This document shows, piece after piece, positions 15,758 to 24,194 of a stretch of DNA of 64,000 nucleotides (its first letter is position 1; each line of letters begins with the position of its first letter). The DNA is from UBA1413 sp964567485 (lineage in GTDB: Bacteria; Bacteroidota; Bacteroidia; Bacteroidales; Prolixibacteraceae), in NCBI GenBank assembly GCA_964567485.1, contig CAZMMX010000012.1:14088-78087 (forward strand), given 5' to 3'. A program made the position numbers and the translations under genes. The notes beneath the pieces were generated by a model that saw nothing but the letters and a program-made list of their open reading frames with translations, had not been told where the DNA came from and ran no database searches.

Positions 15758-16453
15758 ATGGAACCCTACCGGAAGTTGAATATCAGGGAGTGGGCCGCCG
15801 AGGACCGTCCGCGCGAGAAGATGCTGTCCCGGGGTCCCCGGTCGCTCAGTGATGCCGAGTTGATCGCCATCCTGATCGGGTCGGGAAGTGCCGGGGAGAG
15901 TGCCGTGGAGCTATCGCGGAGGATTCTCCATTCGGTGAGCAATGACCTGGATGACCTGGGGCGCAAAAACAGCGAATACCTGACCCGTTTCAAGGGGATC
16001 GGAGAAGCCAAGGCCATCAATATCCTGGCAGCCATGGAGCTGGGACGACGGCGGCGGGAACACCTCCTTCCCGAAAAAGCCGGCATCACCGGCAGTAACG
16101 ACGCCGCCGCCCTGCTCACCCCCCTGCTCGGAGACCTCGACCACGAAGAGTTCTGGATCATCCTGCTGAACAGGAGTAACAAAATTATCGATAAATTCAT
16201 GGCCAGTAAGGGAGGTATCACCGGCACCGTCATCGACGTGCGCACCATCATGAAAGGGGCCGTAGAAAAATCGGCCACCTCCATGATCCTCGGCCATAAC
16301 CACCCCTCGGGCAACCTCTCCCCCTCTGACGCCGACCTCCAGATCACCCAAAAACTCAAAGAGGCCGGAAAAATCATGGAGATCCAGGTCCTCGACCACC
16401 TCATCATCACCCAGAAAAATTACTATAGTTTCGCCGACAACGGGTTAATTTAA
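15758..16453 (+). CDS. radC: RadC/UPF0758-family JAB-domain protein
   Basis: This 231-residue protein has an N-terminal helix-hairpin-helix region (LSDAELIAILIGSG, RFKGIGEAKAINILAAMELG) and a C-terminal JAMM/MPN+ domain. The metal motif HNHPSGNLSPSDAD supplies the two His and the Asp zinc ligands of this fold. RadC proteins are widely linked with DNA repair and mobile elements, but their activity is not settled. The ATG at 15758 is chosen over earlier in-frame codons because a -7 element and a 20-bp palindrome lie immediately upstream and the family start MEPYRKLNIREWAAEDRPRE follows. It is transcribed alone, or weakly into the next operon. Confidence 0.9.
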   Translation: MEPYRKLNIREWAAEDRPREKMLSRGPRSLSDAELIAILIGSGSAGESAVELSRRILHSVSNDLDDLGRKNSEYLTRFKGIGEAKAINILAAMELGRRRREHLLPEKAGITGSNDAAALLTPLLGDLDHEEFWIILLNRSNKIIDKFMASKGGITGTVIDVRTIMKGAVEKSATSMILGHNHPSGNLSPSDADLQITQKLKEAGKIMEIQVLDHLIITQKNYYSFADNGLI

Positions 16454-16527
16454 CAAATGAATTTTTATCCCCTTCGGCGTCGGGGAGTATACTGTTTTGT
16501 CGTATATTAGCCCCAAACCACGCATTT

Positions 16528-17850
16528 ATGATCCTCGTTTTTACCGATATACCCTCTCCACGCATTGAATATACCTTGAAATTGATATTTCACGATATAC
16601 TCGGCTCGGAAGTCAGGATTACCAGCGACCGGGAAGAGTATCTGCAGTCGAACTTACCGGGGATCTGTTATGCCACAGCGCCCCTGAACAGAGGTCTTTA
16701 CATGGGGGCCCATCCCCTGCTGACCACCACGACACGTGTCATGCCCCCCCTGGAACCCGTCTCCTGGAAGGGGGAAACCGGTTTTTTCCCGGCCTCTGAA
16801 GACTCCTTCATGCCGTTCGATCCTTTTGCCTCCTCCTTTCTGACTGTCACACGTCTCGAGGAGTATGCCCCGGGGCCCCGTGACCAGCATGGCAGGTTCA
16901 GGGCGACTGACTCCTTTCTGCACCGGTACGACCTCCTCGAAAAAGCCGTCGTTAACCGTTGGGCCCGTATGGTGGCCGACGCCCTGGAAGAAAATCACGG
17001 CACCCCCCTCTTCCCTCCGCCTGCCTCCTGTTGTCTCACCACCATCGACATTGACAACGCCTGGGCTTTCCGCCACAAAGGGTTCCTGCGCACTGCCGGG
17101 GCACTGCTCAAAAAAATATTCACGGGAAAGTGGAAAGACGCCCTCAGGCACTTTCTGGTGGTATGCTGCAAAAAAGAGGATCCCTACGATACCTACGCTT
17201 ACATTTCATCACTGTACTCCGAAAAAAAGAACGGATTAAAGTTCTTTTTTCTTCTGGGGGACCGGGCACCCTACGACAAGCAGGTATCATGGCAGCATCA
17301 GAAGCTGTGGAAACTGGTGCGGGAAACAGCAGACGCTTTTCCGGTGGGGATCCATCCCTCCTATGCTGCCGGCAAGGAAGCCGGGACCACCAGGACTCTC
17401 ACCGAGAAACAACGGCTGGAAAAGATCCTGGGGCGTCAGATCTCTGACAGCCGTCAGCATTACCTGCTTCTGGAGTTTCCCGGGACTTACCGGAAGCTTC
17501 TCGACGCTGACATAACGACCGATTACACCATGGGATATTCCGACCGTCCGGGATTCAGGGCCGGTACCGCCACGCCCTTCCTCTTCTACGACCTGGAAAA
17601 AGAGGAGACTACGCCCCTGCGAATTTTCCCTTTCCAGGTGATGGACGGCACCCTCCGGCAATACCTGAAGATGACGCCCCGCGACGCCATCACCAAAATA
17701 ACCGCCCTCCGCGATGAGGTGCGCACCACAGGAGGCATCTTCTGTACCATATGGCACAACGAATCGCTCAACGACCAGGGATACTGGAGAGGATACCGGG
17801 TGGTGTTTGAGCGCCTGAACAGGGAGGGAAGCGGGCATGCCCAGGGATAA
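16528..17850 (+). CDS. Polysaccharide deacetylase-related protein (DUF7033-type)
   Basis: This 440-residue protein has no signal peptide. It begins MILVFTDIPSPRIEYTLKLI, as in a Bacteroidota family annotated as polysaccharide deacetylase family. The middle carries a metal-binding-type motif (TTIDIDNAWAFRHKG), later GIHPSYAA, and the C-terminal phrase YTMGYSDRPGFRAGTATPF, which corresponds to the last conserved block of the fold. It is the first of four overlapping genes and overlaps the next by 14 bases. It probably acts on a nascent surface glycan or lipid-linked sugar inside the cell. The substrate is unknown, and the catalytic status is less certain than in classical NodB proteins. Confidence 0.65.
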   Translation: MILVFTDIPSPRIEYTLKLIFHDILGSEVRITSDREEYLQSNLPGICYATAPLNRGLYMGAHPLLTTTTRVMPPLEPVSWKGETGFFPASEDSFMPFDPFASSFLTVTRLEEYAPGPRDQHGRFRATDSFLHRYDLLEKAVVNRWARMVADALEENHGTPLFPPPASCCLTTIDIDNAWAFRHKGFLRTAGALLKKIFTGKWKDALRHFLVVCCKKEDPYDTYAYISSLYSEKKNGLKFFFLLGDRAPYDKQVSWQHQKLWKLVRETADAFPVGIHPSYAAGKEAGTTRTLTEKQRLEKILGRQISDSRQHYLLLEFPGTYRKLLDADITTDYTMGYSDRPGFRAGTATPFLFYDLEKEETTPLRIFPFQVMDGTLRQYLKMTPRDAITKITALRDEVRTTGGIFCTIWHNESLNDQGYWRGYRVVFERLNREGSGHAQG

Positions 17851-18760
17851 CTCATCGCCATTGCGCCGCATCAGCCGGAAAGAACTTATTCTGCCGCGTT
17901 ATGAGCAGTGTCTCAACGCCGGCGGCCACACCCCGGTCTATGCCTGGCCATGGTTCCTCGACATCATGGCCCGGGAGTGGGAAGTCCTGGTGTGGGAGGA
18001 GTACCGTTATGTCATGCCAGTGGCCCGCCATAGAAAATGGGGCATCGCTTATGTCTACCAGCCTGCTTTTGCCCAGCAACTGGGCATATTTCCCCAACCT
18101 CCGCCGGAAATCACCTTTCAGTTCTTCTCGTTCCTGGCTTCCGAATACCGCTATATCCACACCACCTCGGGTTTCGGGGATCAAGAGGCCCGGAAGGCAG
18201 GGTTTGAGGTGGTTCCCCTCCACACCCGGCTCCTGGCTCTTCATCAGGGGTATGAGGCCGTGGCCAAAGGGTATGATGATTACATCACCCAGAACCTGAA
18301 AAAGGCAGCGCACCACGGGGTCACCGTGACCTCCGAAAGAGATGCGGAAGTTTTCTTTTCCATGCAGCGCCTCGCACGCGCCATCCCCATGCCTGCCCAT
18401 AGCTGGCCCCGGTTTCGCAGGCTCATGGAGGCTACTCTTTCCGACGGCCGGGGAGTTCTCCTGGCCGCCCGCACCAAAGATCAGGAGGTCATAGCTGCTG
18501 CCTTTTTTATTCTCTGGCGGCAGCGGGCCTATTACATGGCCGTCTGCTCTTCGCCGCGCGGCAGGGAGCAGCGCGCGGGCTTCGCCCTTCTCGACACCTT
18601 CTTCAGGGAGCACGCCGGGCAACCTCTGACCTTCGACTTCGAAGGATCCTCTGTCACAGGAGTAGACCGCTTTTTTGCCGCCTTCGGCAGCACCAACGCC
18701 CCCTATTATCTCTTTCACCTGAACAGACTTCCCCCGATCCTCAGGAAAATCAGGAAATAA
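17837..18760 (+). CDS. FemAB/GNAT-like acyltransferase
   Basis: This 307-residue cytoplasmic protein has two weakly similar GNAT-like halves, as in FemAB/BioF2-type transferases. Recognisable segments are YAWPWFLDIMAREWEVLVWE near the N-terminus, KGYDDYITQNLKKAAHHG in the middle, and a C-terminal acetyl-CoA-fold phrase with FEGSSVTGVDRFFAAFGS. It overlaps the preceding deacetylase-like gene by 14 bases and is followed 13 bases later by a second deacetylase. A joint role in modifying an amino sugar or a glycan-linked amino acid is plausible, with removal of one acyl group and addition of another. This is inference from the operon only. Confidence 0.65.
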   Translation: MPRDNSSPLRRISRKELILPRYEQCLNAGGHTPVYAWPWFLDIMAREWEVLVWEEYRYVMPVARHRKWGIAYVYQPAFAQQLGIFPQPPPEITFQFFSFLASEYRYIHTTSGFGDQEARKAGFEVVPLHTRLLALHQGYEAVAKGYDDYITQNLKKAAHHGVTVTSERDAEVFFSMQRLARAIPMPAHSWPRFRRLMEATLSDGRGVLLAARTKDQEVIAAAFFILWRQRAYYMAVCSSPRGREQRAGFALLDTFFREHAGQPLTFDFEGSSVTGVDRFFAAFGSTNAPYYLFHLNRLPPILRKIRK

Positions 18761-18773
18761 CGCCAGTCACACC

Positions 18774-19802
18774 ATGGATAGCAGGAAAATCATTAAAACG
18801 ATCGCGCGCGGCCTGGGAGCACCCCTCCCCATGAAAACCCTGATGGCCCTCACCAACCAAAAGTTGGTCCTTCCCTTTTACCACGCCGTTAGCGACCTCC
18901 CCCTGCCCCATCTCATCCATCTCCTTCCCATCAGGAACTCCCTCACTTTCCGCCGTGACCTGGAATGGCTTCTGCACCACTATACTCCTGTTGACATCGG
19001 CCAACTGGAAGCCCTGGCCACCGGGGAGCAAATCCCGAAAAGACCCTGTTTTCACCTCTCTTTCGATGACGGACTGAAGGAATCAGTGAGCGTCATCGCC
19101 CCCATCCTTCTGGAAATGGGCATCCCCGGCACGTTTTTCCTCAATACCGCCTTTATTGGCAACAAAGATCTCTTTTACCGCTTCAAAGCGTCACTGCTGA
19201 CCATCAGGGCCGAACAAGCCGGAGACTCCACCACGAAAAAAGCCTCGCAGCTGCTGGCCGCCGCCGGAATCACAGCTCCGACCCTCAAAGATCAGCTGTT
19301 GGCCGTGGAATACCCCCAAAAGGAACTCCTTAACGCAGTGGCCCCCCTGTTGGGAATGGACTTCCATGAATATCTGAAGAACCATGAGGTCTACCTCGAT
19401 GAGGAGGATATCAGCACCCTGCTGCGGCAGGGTTTCAGCATCGGAGGCCATAGCCATGACCATCCCGAATTCCACAGGGTGACCCCTGGGGAGCAGCTGC
19501 GCCAAGCCACGGAAAGCACCCGCCTCCTGAAAGAGCGTTTCGGGGTATCGCCGGCACTCTTCTCCTTTCCCTTTTCCGACGAGGAGGTCCCCGCCTCCTT
19601 CTTCCGGAAGGTTCACCCCCCCGCAGGGGATATCGCCCTGACCTTCGGAATTTCAGGCCTCAAAAAAGAGACTTTCCGTCGTCACCTCCACCGTATTCCC
19701 ATGGAACAGGGGAACTATACGGCAGCTTCTCTTCTTCACGGGGAGTACCTCTATTACCTGATGAAGGCTCCCTTTCATAAAAACAGGATATCCCGCCCAT
19801 GA
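18774..19802 (+). CDS. Polysaccharide deacetylase (NodB fold)
   Basis: This 342-residue protein carries the NodB motif 1 as HLSFDDGLKES (catalytic and metal Asp pair) and motif 2 as IGGHSHDHPEF (two metal His). TFFLNTAFI follows motif 1 in the usual position. FSFPFSDEEVP stands where the motif 3 Arg/Pro block lies. It hydrolyses N-acetyl (or O-acetyl) groups from carbohydrates. There is no signal peptide, so it acts in the cytoplasm or on the inner face of the membrane. It overlaps the following methyltransferase gene by four bases (ATGA), a sign of translational coupling. Confidence 0.85.
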   Translation: MDSRKIIKTIARGLGAPLPMKTLMALTNQKLVLPFYHAVSDLPLPHLIHLLPIRNSLTFRRDLEWLLHHYTPVDIGQLEALATGEQIPKRPCFHLSFDDGLKESVSVIAPILLEMGIPGTFFLNTAFIGNKDLFYRFKASLLTIRAEQAGDSTTKKASQLLAAAGITAPTLKDQLLAVEYPQKELLNAVAPLLGMDFHEYLKNHEVYLDEEDISTLLRQGFSIGGHSHDHPEFHRVTPGEQLRQATESTRLLKERFGVSPALFSFPFSDEEVPASFFRKVHPPAGDIALTFGISGLKKETFRRHLHRIPMEQGNYTAASLLHGEYLYYLMKAPFHKNRISRP

Positions 19803-20572
19803 TCCATACCATTGTTAGGACCCTGGTCCCCGAAAAGCAACGCATCGCCCTGCTGATGATGGGAATGCGCATTAGAAGCCTGGCGTACCGGGGCCAGGCC
19901 GTCACCTGCAACTGCTGCGGACGGAGCTTCCGGAAATTCTGGAGTTATGGCAACAAGCCCCGTGACAATGCCCTGTGTCCCTGGTGCCACTCCCTGGAAA
20001 GAACCCGGGTATTGATGGCCTTTCTGGAACGGGAAACCCGGGTTTTCGAACCGGGAACCCTGATTCTCCATTTCGCCCCGGAAGCCCCGATTCTTCGCAG
20101 AATCAAACGATCGGCCCGCCCGGGCGATTATGTCGCCGCCGACCTCAACCCCGCCCTGGGGGAAGCCGTCATTGACATGACCCATATCCCCTTTCCCGCC
20201 CTATATTTCGATTATCTCCTCTGCTCCCATGTCTTGGGGCATATCCCCGACGAAGCCCGCGCTATCGATGAGATGTACCGCGTGCTCAAAACCGGCGGAC
20301 AGGCCCTGGTGATGACGGTAATGGACCTGAACAGCCCCATTACCATAGAGGATCCCTCGGTGACCACCCCCGGAGAGCGGCTGAAACGCTACGGGGAACC
20401 CGACCTGGTGAGGCTCCACGGCCGCGACTTCGCCACCAGGCTTCAGAGAAGCGGCATCAGGGTCGAGGAAATCGATTACAGCCAGCGCCTCACCCCCGAT
20501 GAGAGGAGAAGACTGTGCACCGGAAACGGCGAACGAGAACTGATCTTCTGCTGCACCAAAATGCCAGTATGA
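19799..20572 (+). CDS. SAM-dependent methyltransferase with N-terminal zinc-ribbon
   Basis: This 257-residue protein has an N-terminal Cys cluster (TCNCCGRSF and LCPWCHSLERTR), forming a likely zinc ribbon at about 38-66. A class I methyltransferase domain of the Methyltransf_11 type follows. ILHFAPE stands at motif I and YVAADLNP at motif II, with DYLLCSHVLGHIPD and EMYRVLKTGGQALVM at the usual later motifs. The HFAPE form of motif I is typical of a family found in cell-surface glycan loci. It is the last gene of the four-gene operon. The methyl acceptor is unknown; a sugar is the best guess from neighbours. Confidence 0.8.
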   Translation: MIHTIVRTLVPEKQRIALLMMGMRIRSLAYRGQAVTCNCCGRSFRKFWSYGNKPRDNALCPWCHSLERTRVLMAFLERETRVFEPGTLILHFAPEAPILRRIKRSARPGDYVAADLNPALGEAVIDMTHIPFPALYFDYLLCSHVLGHIPDEARAIDEMYRVLKTGGQALVMTVMDLNSPITIEDPSVTTPGERLKRYGEPDLVRLHGRDFATRLQRSGIRVEEIDYSQRLTPDERRRLCTGNGERELIFCCTKMPV

Positions 20573-20640
20573 GATGATACCCGAAATCAGGGTCACCCCC
20601 GGCGGAGTGGGACATCACGGAGCCACGGCCCCCACGGAAT

Positions 20641-22143
20641 TCAGGGGTAAGACTGTCCCATCCCCGCAGGAGCCGAAAAATCCTGGTTTTCATACAGGAC
20701 CATCCTTACCTGGAGCCTCGTGATTTCCCTGACCACCCGGCCTTCCCTGTCCATTTTAGCCTTCAGTTCCTCAGGGAAATCATTGAAGACATTCGACCAG
20801 AGCAAATAGCGGAATTCCTGCTCCCCGGCGGTGCCGTAAGAACGGGTATCGTCAGTAAGGTCGATGAAGCGAAAGGCAATATTGTTTGGAAAGGAGGTTC
20901 CGACGGTTTCAGGAGGGATACCCTGCGTCTCCAGGAAATGGACCATGTCACGGCGCAGGGACTGGTAGGGTAGATAGGCAAGGCTGGCATCCCACCCCTT
21001 GGCGATGGAATCGGGGTAGACCCAGAAATTTCCCGAGAGTTCCCCGGCCAGGAGAAGAAACAAAAGAAAAATCACCGTTTTCTCCCTCCTGACATAGAGG
21101 AAGAGGTGGTAAATAACCGTCATGGAGAGCATCAGGAAGAGGGGAAGGAGATAGCGGTGGCCTGCCAGGTTGCGGTAGGTGAGGGCCGAGTAGCTGAAAA
21201 CGACGGTGAGCACCAGGGTCAGGAGCATCAGGGTTTTGCCGGTCGCGGTGGTGGGAAGTTTTTTCCTGAAGGCGACCAGGGCCGTGGCGACGCCTGCGAT
21301 CCAGAAAAAAAGCCGGCCATGATCGGCCAGGCGCCACCCAAAGATGAGGACATTCCGCAGGAAACCCCGAAAATCAACACGGGCGAAATGGTCGTACCAG
21401 GGCATGTCAGGATGGTACCCGATCCATCCTGTGCGGATGAAATGAAGGCCCAGGTAACCCATGGCCAACAGGGCTGCCGGAAGATAAACGGGAAGCGATT
21501 GGAGAAGATAGCGGAATCCCTTTTCCAGGAGGGAAGCACGGGGTTCCTCCTGTCGCGTGAAGATAAGGAGCAGCGCCCCGGTCACAAAAAAAGAGGCGAC
21601 GATCATCATCCCCCGTACGCTGGTCAGGGCCAATCCGATGAAAGCCAGGGCCATCAACCCCCTTTTCCCTTTCAGAAAGGCAAAAAGGGCCATGGTAAAG
21701 AAACAGGCGATCCAGACATCGGGCGACACGAGGGTAAACTGGGCCAGAAGGGTGGCATCGGCGATAATGACCAAGGTCACCAGCCAGCGATGGCGGGGAG
21801 GAAAGAGAATTCCGGCGATACGGCGTGTGAAGAAGAGAGCGCCCAGGATAAAGGGGAGCATGGCCAGATGGCTGACCACCAGGCTTCTGCCCGCCGCCAT
21901 CCACACCAGTGCCAGGAACATCCCGAAAGCGGGAATATGACCGCTGTCCATATCGGTGGGAAGAAACAGGGAACTGAAGCTGTGGTCGTAGAAAAAGTGG
22001 GCATGGCGGGAGGCCAGCTGCAGGGTATCCCAGAAAAAGGGAAGCCCGGCCGTGGCGGCCACCAGAAGAGACACCAAGAGCCAGGGAAGCCATTCCCCGA
22101 AGTGAAAAGGCTGGCGTACAGGTTCTCCTTTTGTTGAATTCAT
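20641..22143 (-). CDS. GT-C-like multi-spanning membrane protein
   Basis: This 500-residue integral membrane protein has about ten hydrophobic helices and a soluble C-terminal tail of about 120 residues. The overall plan resembles GT-C-fold glycosyltransferases (GT39/ArnT-like): an early acidic pair in an external loop (TDMDSGHIPAFG) after the first helix, then many helices. Such enzymes move a sugar from a polyprenyl carrier to an acceptor on the outer face of the inner membrane. It faces the four-gene glycan-modification operon tail to tail (68 bases between), which agrees with a role in envelope glycans. The ATG at 22143 is preferred because a perfect -7 element lies 18 bases upstream; the longer frame begins before it. 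Confidence 0.65.
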   Translation of the reverse strand: MNSTKGEPVRQPFHFGEWLPWLLVSLLVAATAGLPFFWDTLQLASRHAHFFYDHSFSSLFLPTDMDSGHIPAFGMFLALVWMAAGRSLVVSHLAMLPFILGALFFTRRIAGILFPPRHRWLVTLVIIADATLLAQFTLVSPDVWIACFFTMALFAFLKGKRGLMALAFIGLALTSVRGMMIVASFFVTGALLLIFTRQEEPRASLLEKGFRYLLQSLPVYLPAALLAMGYLGLHFIRTGWIGYHPDMPWYDHFARVDFRGFLRNVLIFGWRLADHGRLFFWIAGVATALVAFRKKLPTTATGKTLMLLTLVLTVVFSYSALTYRNLAGHRYLLPLFLMLSMTVIYHLFLYVRREKTVIFLLFLLLAGELSGNFWVYPDSIAKGWDASLAYLPYQSLRRDMVHFLETQGIPPETVGTSFPNNIAFRFIDLTDDTRSYGTAGEQEFRYLLWSNVFNDFPEELKAKMDREGRVVREITRLQVRMVLYENQDFSAPAGMGQSYP

Positions 22144-22161
22144 ATCACGACCAGTTGATGG

Positions 22162-22169
22162 CAAAATTA
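22162..22169 (-). promoter_or_regulatory. Predicted -7 element of the GT-C-like gene
   Basis: On the minus strand TAATTTTG matches TAnnTTTG. It lies 18 bases before the ATG at 22143 and supports that start. The -33 partner is weak. Confidence 0.45.
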
Positions 22170-22279
22170 GGATTATCCCCGGGCAATTGCCCTGTGATAC
22201 CAATTTTTTATAAATTCGCCATGGCAATTATGCCGGAAGGGTTTATCCTCTTCCTCAACTAACCCATAACTGTCCACAA

Positions 22280-22942
22280 ATGGAAATTATCATTGCTGGC
22301 AACCGCCATTCGGTTATCGATCAATATCTGGCAGAAATCAGGGACCACCAGATCCAGACCGACCCTCTCCGTTTCAGGGAAAACCTGCAACGCCTGGGAG
22401 AGCTCTTTGCCTATGAGATCAGCAAAAAGATGGAGTATGCACCCCGGGAGGTGACCACTCCCCTGGGTGTCGCCAGGGTCCCCCAACTGGTACAGCAGCC
22501 TGTGCTGGCTACGATTCTCAGGGCAGGCCTCCCCATGCACCAGGGCATGCTCCGCATCTTCGACCACGCCGAAAACGGCTTCATCTCAGCCTACCGGAAA
22601 TATACCGAAGACCACAGCTTCCAAATCGAATTTGAATACATGTCATCGCCCTCCCTCGACGGCAAGGTGGTCATTCTCTCAGATCCCATGCTGGCCTCGG
22701 GCATGTCAATGGAAATCAGTTACCATGCCTTGCTGAGTAAAGGAACCCCGTCACACATCCACCTGGTCTCTCTCATCGCCAGTCAGCAGGGGGTAGACTA
22801 TTTAATGGCGAAAATCAAAGATCAGCACGTCACCCTATGGCTGGGAGCAGTCGATGAAAAAATGACTCCGAAATCGTATATCGTACCCGGACTGGGAGAT
22901 GCCGGGGATTTGGCCTACGGAGCCAAAATAGACTCCAAATAA
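22280..22942 (+). CDS. upp: Uracil phosphoribosyltransferase
   Basis: This 220-residue enzyme converts uracil and PRPP to UMP in pyrimidine salvage. The PRPP loop appears as VVILSDPMLASGMSM and the uracil-binding C-terminal motif as KSYIVPGLGDAGDLAYG, both in the standard positions. ATILRAGLPMHQGM matches the conserved pyrophosphate-side block. The loop differs slightly from the E. coli form (Ser and Met in place of Thr and Gly) but keeps the Asp. It is transcribed alone, divergently from the membrane protein gene. A short hairpin (TTGCAG-AAG-CTGCAA at 22962-22976) follows the stop without a T-run. The 237-base gap to lolD shows nothing else. Confidence 0.93.
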   Translation: MEIIIAGNRHSVIDQYLAEIRDHQIQTDPLRFRENLQRLGELFAYEISKKMEYAPREVTTPLGVARVPQLVQQPVLATILRAGLPMHQGMLRIFDHAENGFISAYRKYTEDHSFQIEFEYMSSPSLDGKVVILSDPMLASGMSMEISYHALLSKGTPSHIHLVSLIASQQGVDYLMAKIKDQHVTLWLGAVDEKMTPKSYIVPGLGDAGDLAYGAKIDSK

Positions 22943-23179
22943 AACAGAAATAGACTTCCCTTTGCAGAAGCTGCAAGGATTCAGGTTCCCTCAATCTCTT
23001 CAATGGTGGCTGCACGTTCGCTTATCCCCCGATAACTGTCCGCCTCCCTAGAAATTGCGCTGTTCCCTGGGTCGGGGATGGGGGCATTCCGCTAGCCTGG
23101 ACCAGGGTTTCGTTTGACCTTGAATCAAAACCCTTTAAAGAGTCCCGGGCCGATGAGGGCGAAGTCGTATTTGACTGGG

Positions 23180-23833
23180 TCAGGGGAGGATCACTCCGTC
23201 TTTGATGTGTATGATGCGGTCGGAGCGTTCCGCAAAGGAGTCGTCATGGGTGACAATGACAAAGGTCTGGCCCATTTCGTTGCGAAGGGTAAAAAAAAGG
23301 TCATGGAGGTCGTCGCGGTTCCTTGAGTCGAGGTTTCCCGAGGGCTCGTCGGCAAGGACTACGGAGGGTTTATTAACCAGGGCACGGGCCACGGCCACCC
23401 GCTGTTTCTCCCCGCCGGAAAGCTGAGAAGGCTTATGATGGGCACGGTCAGTGAGCCCCAGGTAGGCCAACAGCTCACGGCTCCGTTCTTCTGCTTTTCC
23501 CCTGGAAAAACCGGCAATAAAAGCAGGAATGGCCACATTCTCAAGAGCTGTGAATTCCGGCAGGAGATGATGAAACTGGAAAACAAAACCAAGGTTCCGG
23601 TTCCTGAAACGGGAAAGTTCTTTCTCTCCCATGCCCGAAACCTCGTGGCCGTCAATGGTTACCTTTCCCTCATCAGGATCGCTGAGGGTCCCCAGGATCT
23701 GAAGCAGGGTGGTCTTACCAGCACCGCTGGCTCCCACGATGGAGTAAATCTTCCCTGCAGGAACCTCCAAGTCTATCCCTTTCAGGACCTGAAGGGATCC
23801 AAAGGATTTCCTGATATTTTCAGCTTTGATCAT
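23180..23833 (-). CDS. lolD: LolD-type ABC transporter ATP-binding protein
   Basis: This 217-residue ATPase has Walker A GASGAGKT at about 33-40, the signature LSGGEKQR and Walker B VVLADEPSGNLD, then the His-switch VTHDDSF. FQFHHLLPEFTALENV after the Q-loop is typical of the LolD/MacB/FtsE group. LolD powers release of outer-membrane lipoproteins from the inner membrane by LolCE. The membrane partners are not in the window, which is usual in this phylum. It lies 29 bases after tatA on the same strand. A MacB-type efflux role cannot be excluded without the partner. Confidence 0.85.
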   Translation of the reverse strand: MIKAENIRKSFGSLQVLKGIDLEVPAGKIYSIVGASGAGKTTLLQILGTLSDPDEGKVTIDGHEVSGMGEKELSRFRNRNLGFVFQFHHLLPEFTALENVAIPAFIAGFSRGKAEERSRELLAYLGLTDRAHHKPSQLSGGEKQRVAVARALVNKPSVVLADEPSGNLDSRNRDDLHDLFFTLRNEMGQTFVIVTHDDSFAERSDRIIHIKDGVILP

Positions 23834-23862
23834 GCCGGGAATAAAACAGTAAAAATTAAAGA

Positions 23863-24111
23863 TTAGCCGGCAGGCTTGTCCTCCACCTGCTTTTTGATCA
23901 CATCGGCCTCCTTTTTCACTTCGTCAGTGATTTTGTTAAAATCACTCCTGACATCCGATGTGCTTTCGCTGATTTCCCGCTGGATCTCATTGGTGGCTTT
24001 CTTGAATTCCCGCATTCCCTTGCCCATCATACGGGCAATGTCAGGAATCGATTTAGCCCCGAAAAGGAGCAAAATGACCAGCACCACAACAAGGAGTTCT
24101 CCTCCGCTCAT
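23863..24111 (-). CDS. tatA: Twin-arginine translocase subunit TatA
   Basis: This 82-residue protein has an N-terminal membrane helix (ELLVVVLVILLLFG), the conserved Phe-Gly hinge and an amphipathic helix (IPDIARMMGKGMREFKKA), then a charged tail with coiled-coil character. This is the TatA/E layout; it forms the pore of the Sec-independent export system for folded proteins. Its location downstream of infB is a usual Bacteroidota arrangement. A possible client with a Tat-like segment is encoded at 49525. Confidence 0.9.
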   Translation of the reverse strand: MSGGELLVVVLVILLLFGAKSIPDIARMMGKGMREFKKATNEIQREISESTSDVRSDFNKITDEVKKEADVIKKQVEDKPAG

Positions 24112-24194
24112 ACGATTATCGATTTAGCATCTTTCACGTTTCCCTTTATTCTCATACGGTCACTCTTGGGGATAGATCGCGCCGGAGGGCAGGA

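Noticed and set aside
21106..22137. Long forward ORF opposite the GT-C-like membrane protein
   Set aside because: Its product is a Gln/Gly/Glu-rich string with no domain, as expected from the antisense of hydrophobic codons. The minus-strand protein has clear membrane helices and its own promoter.
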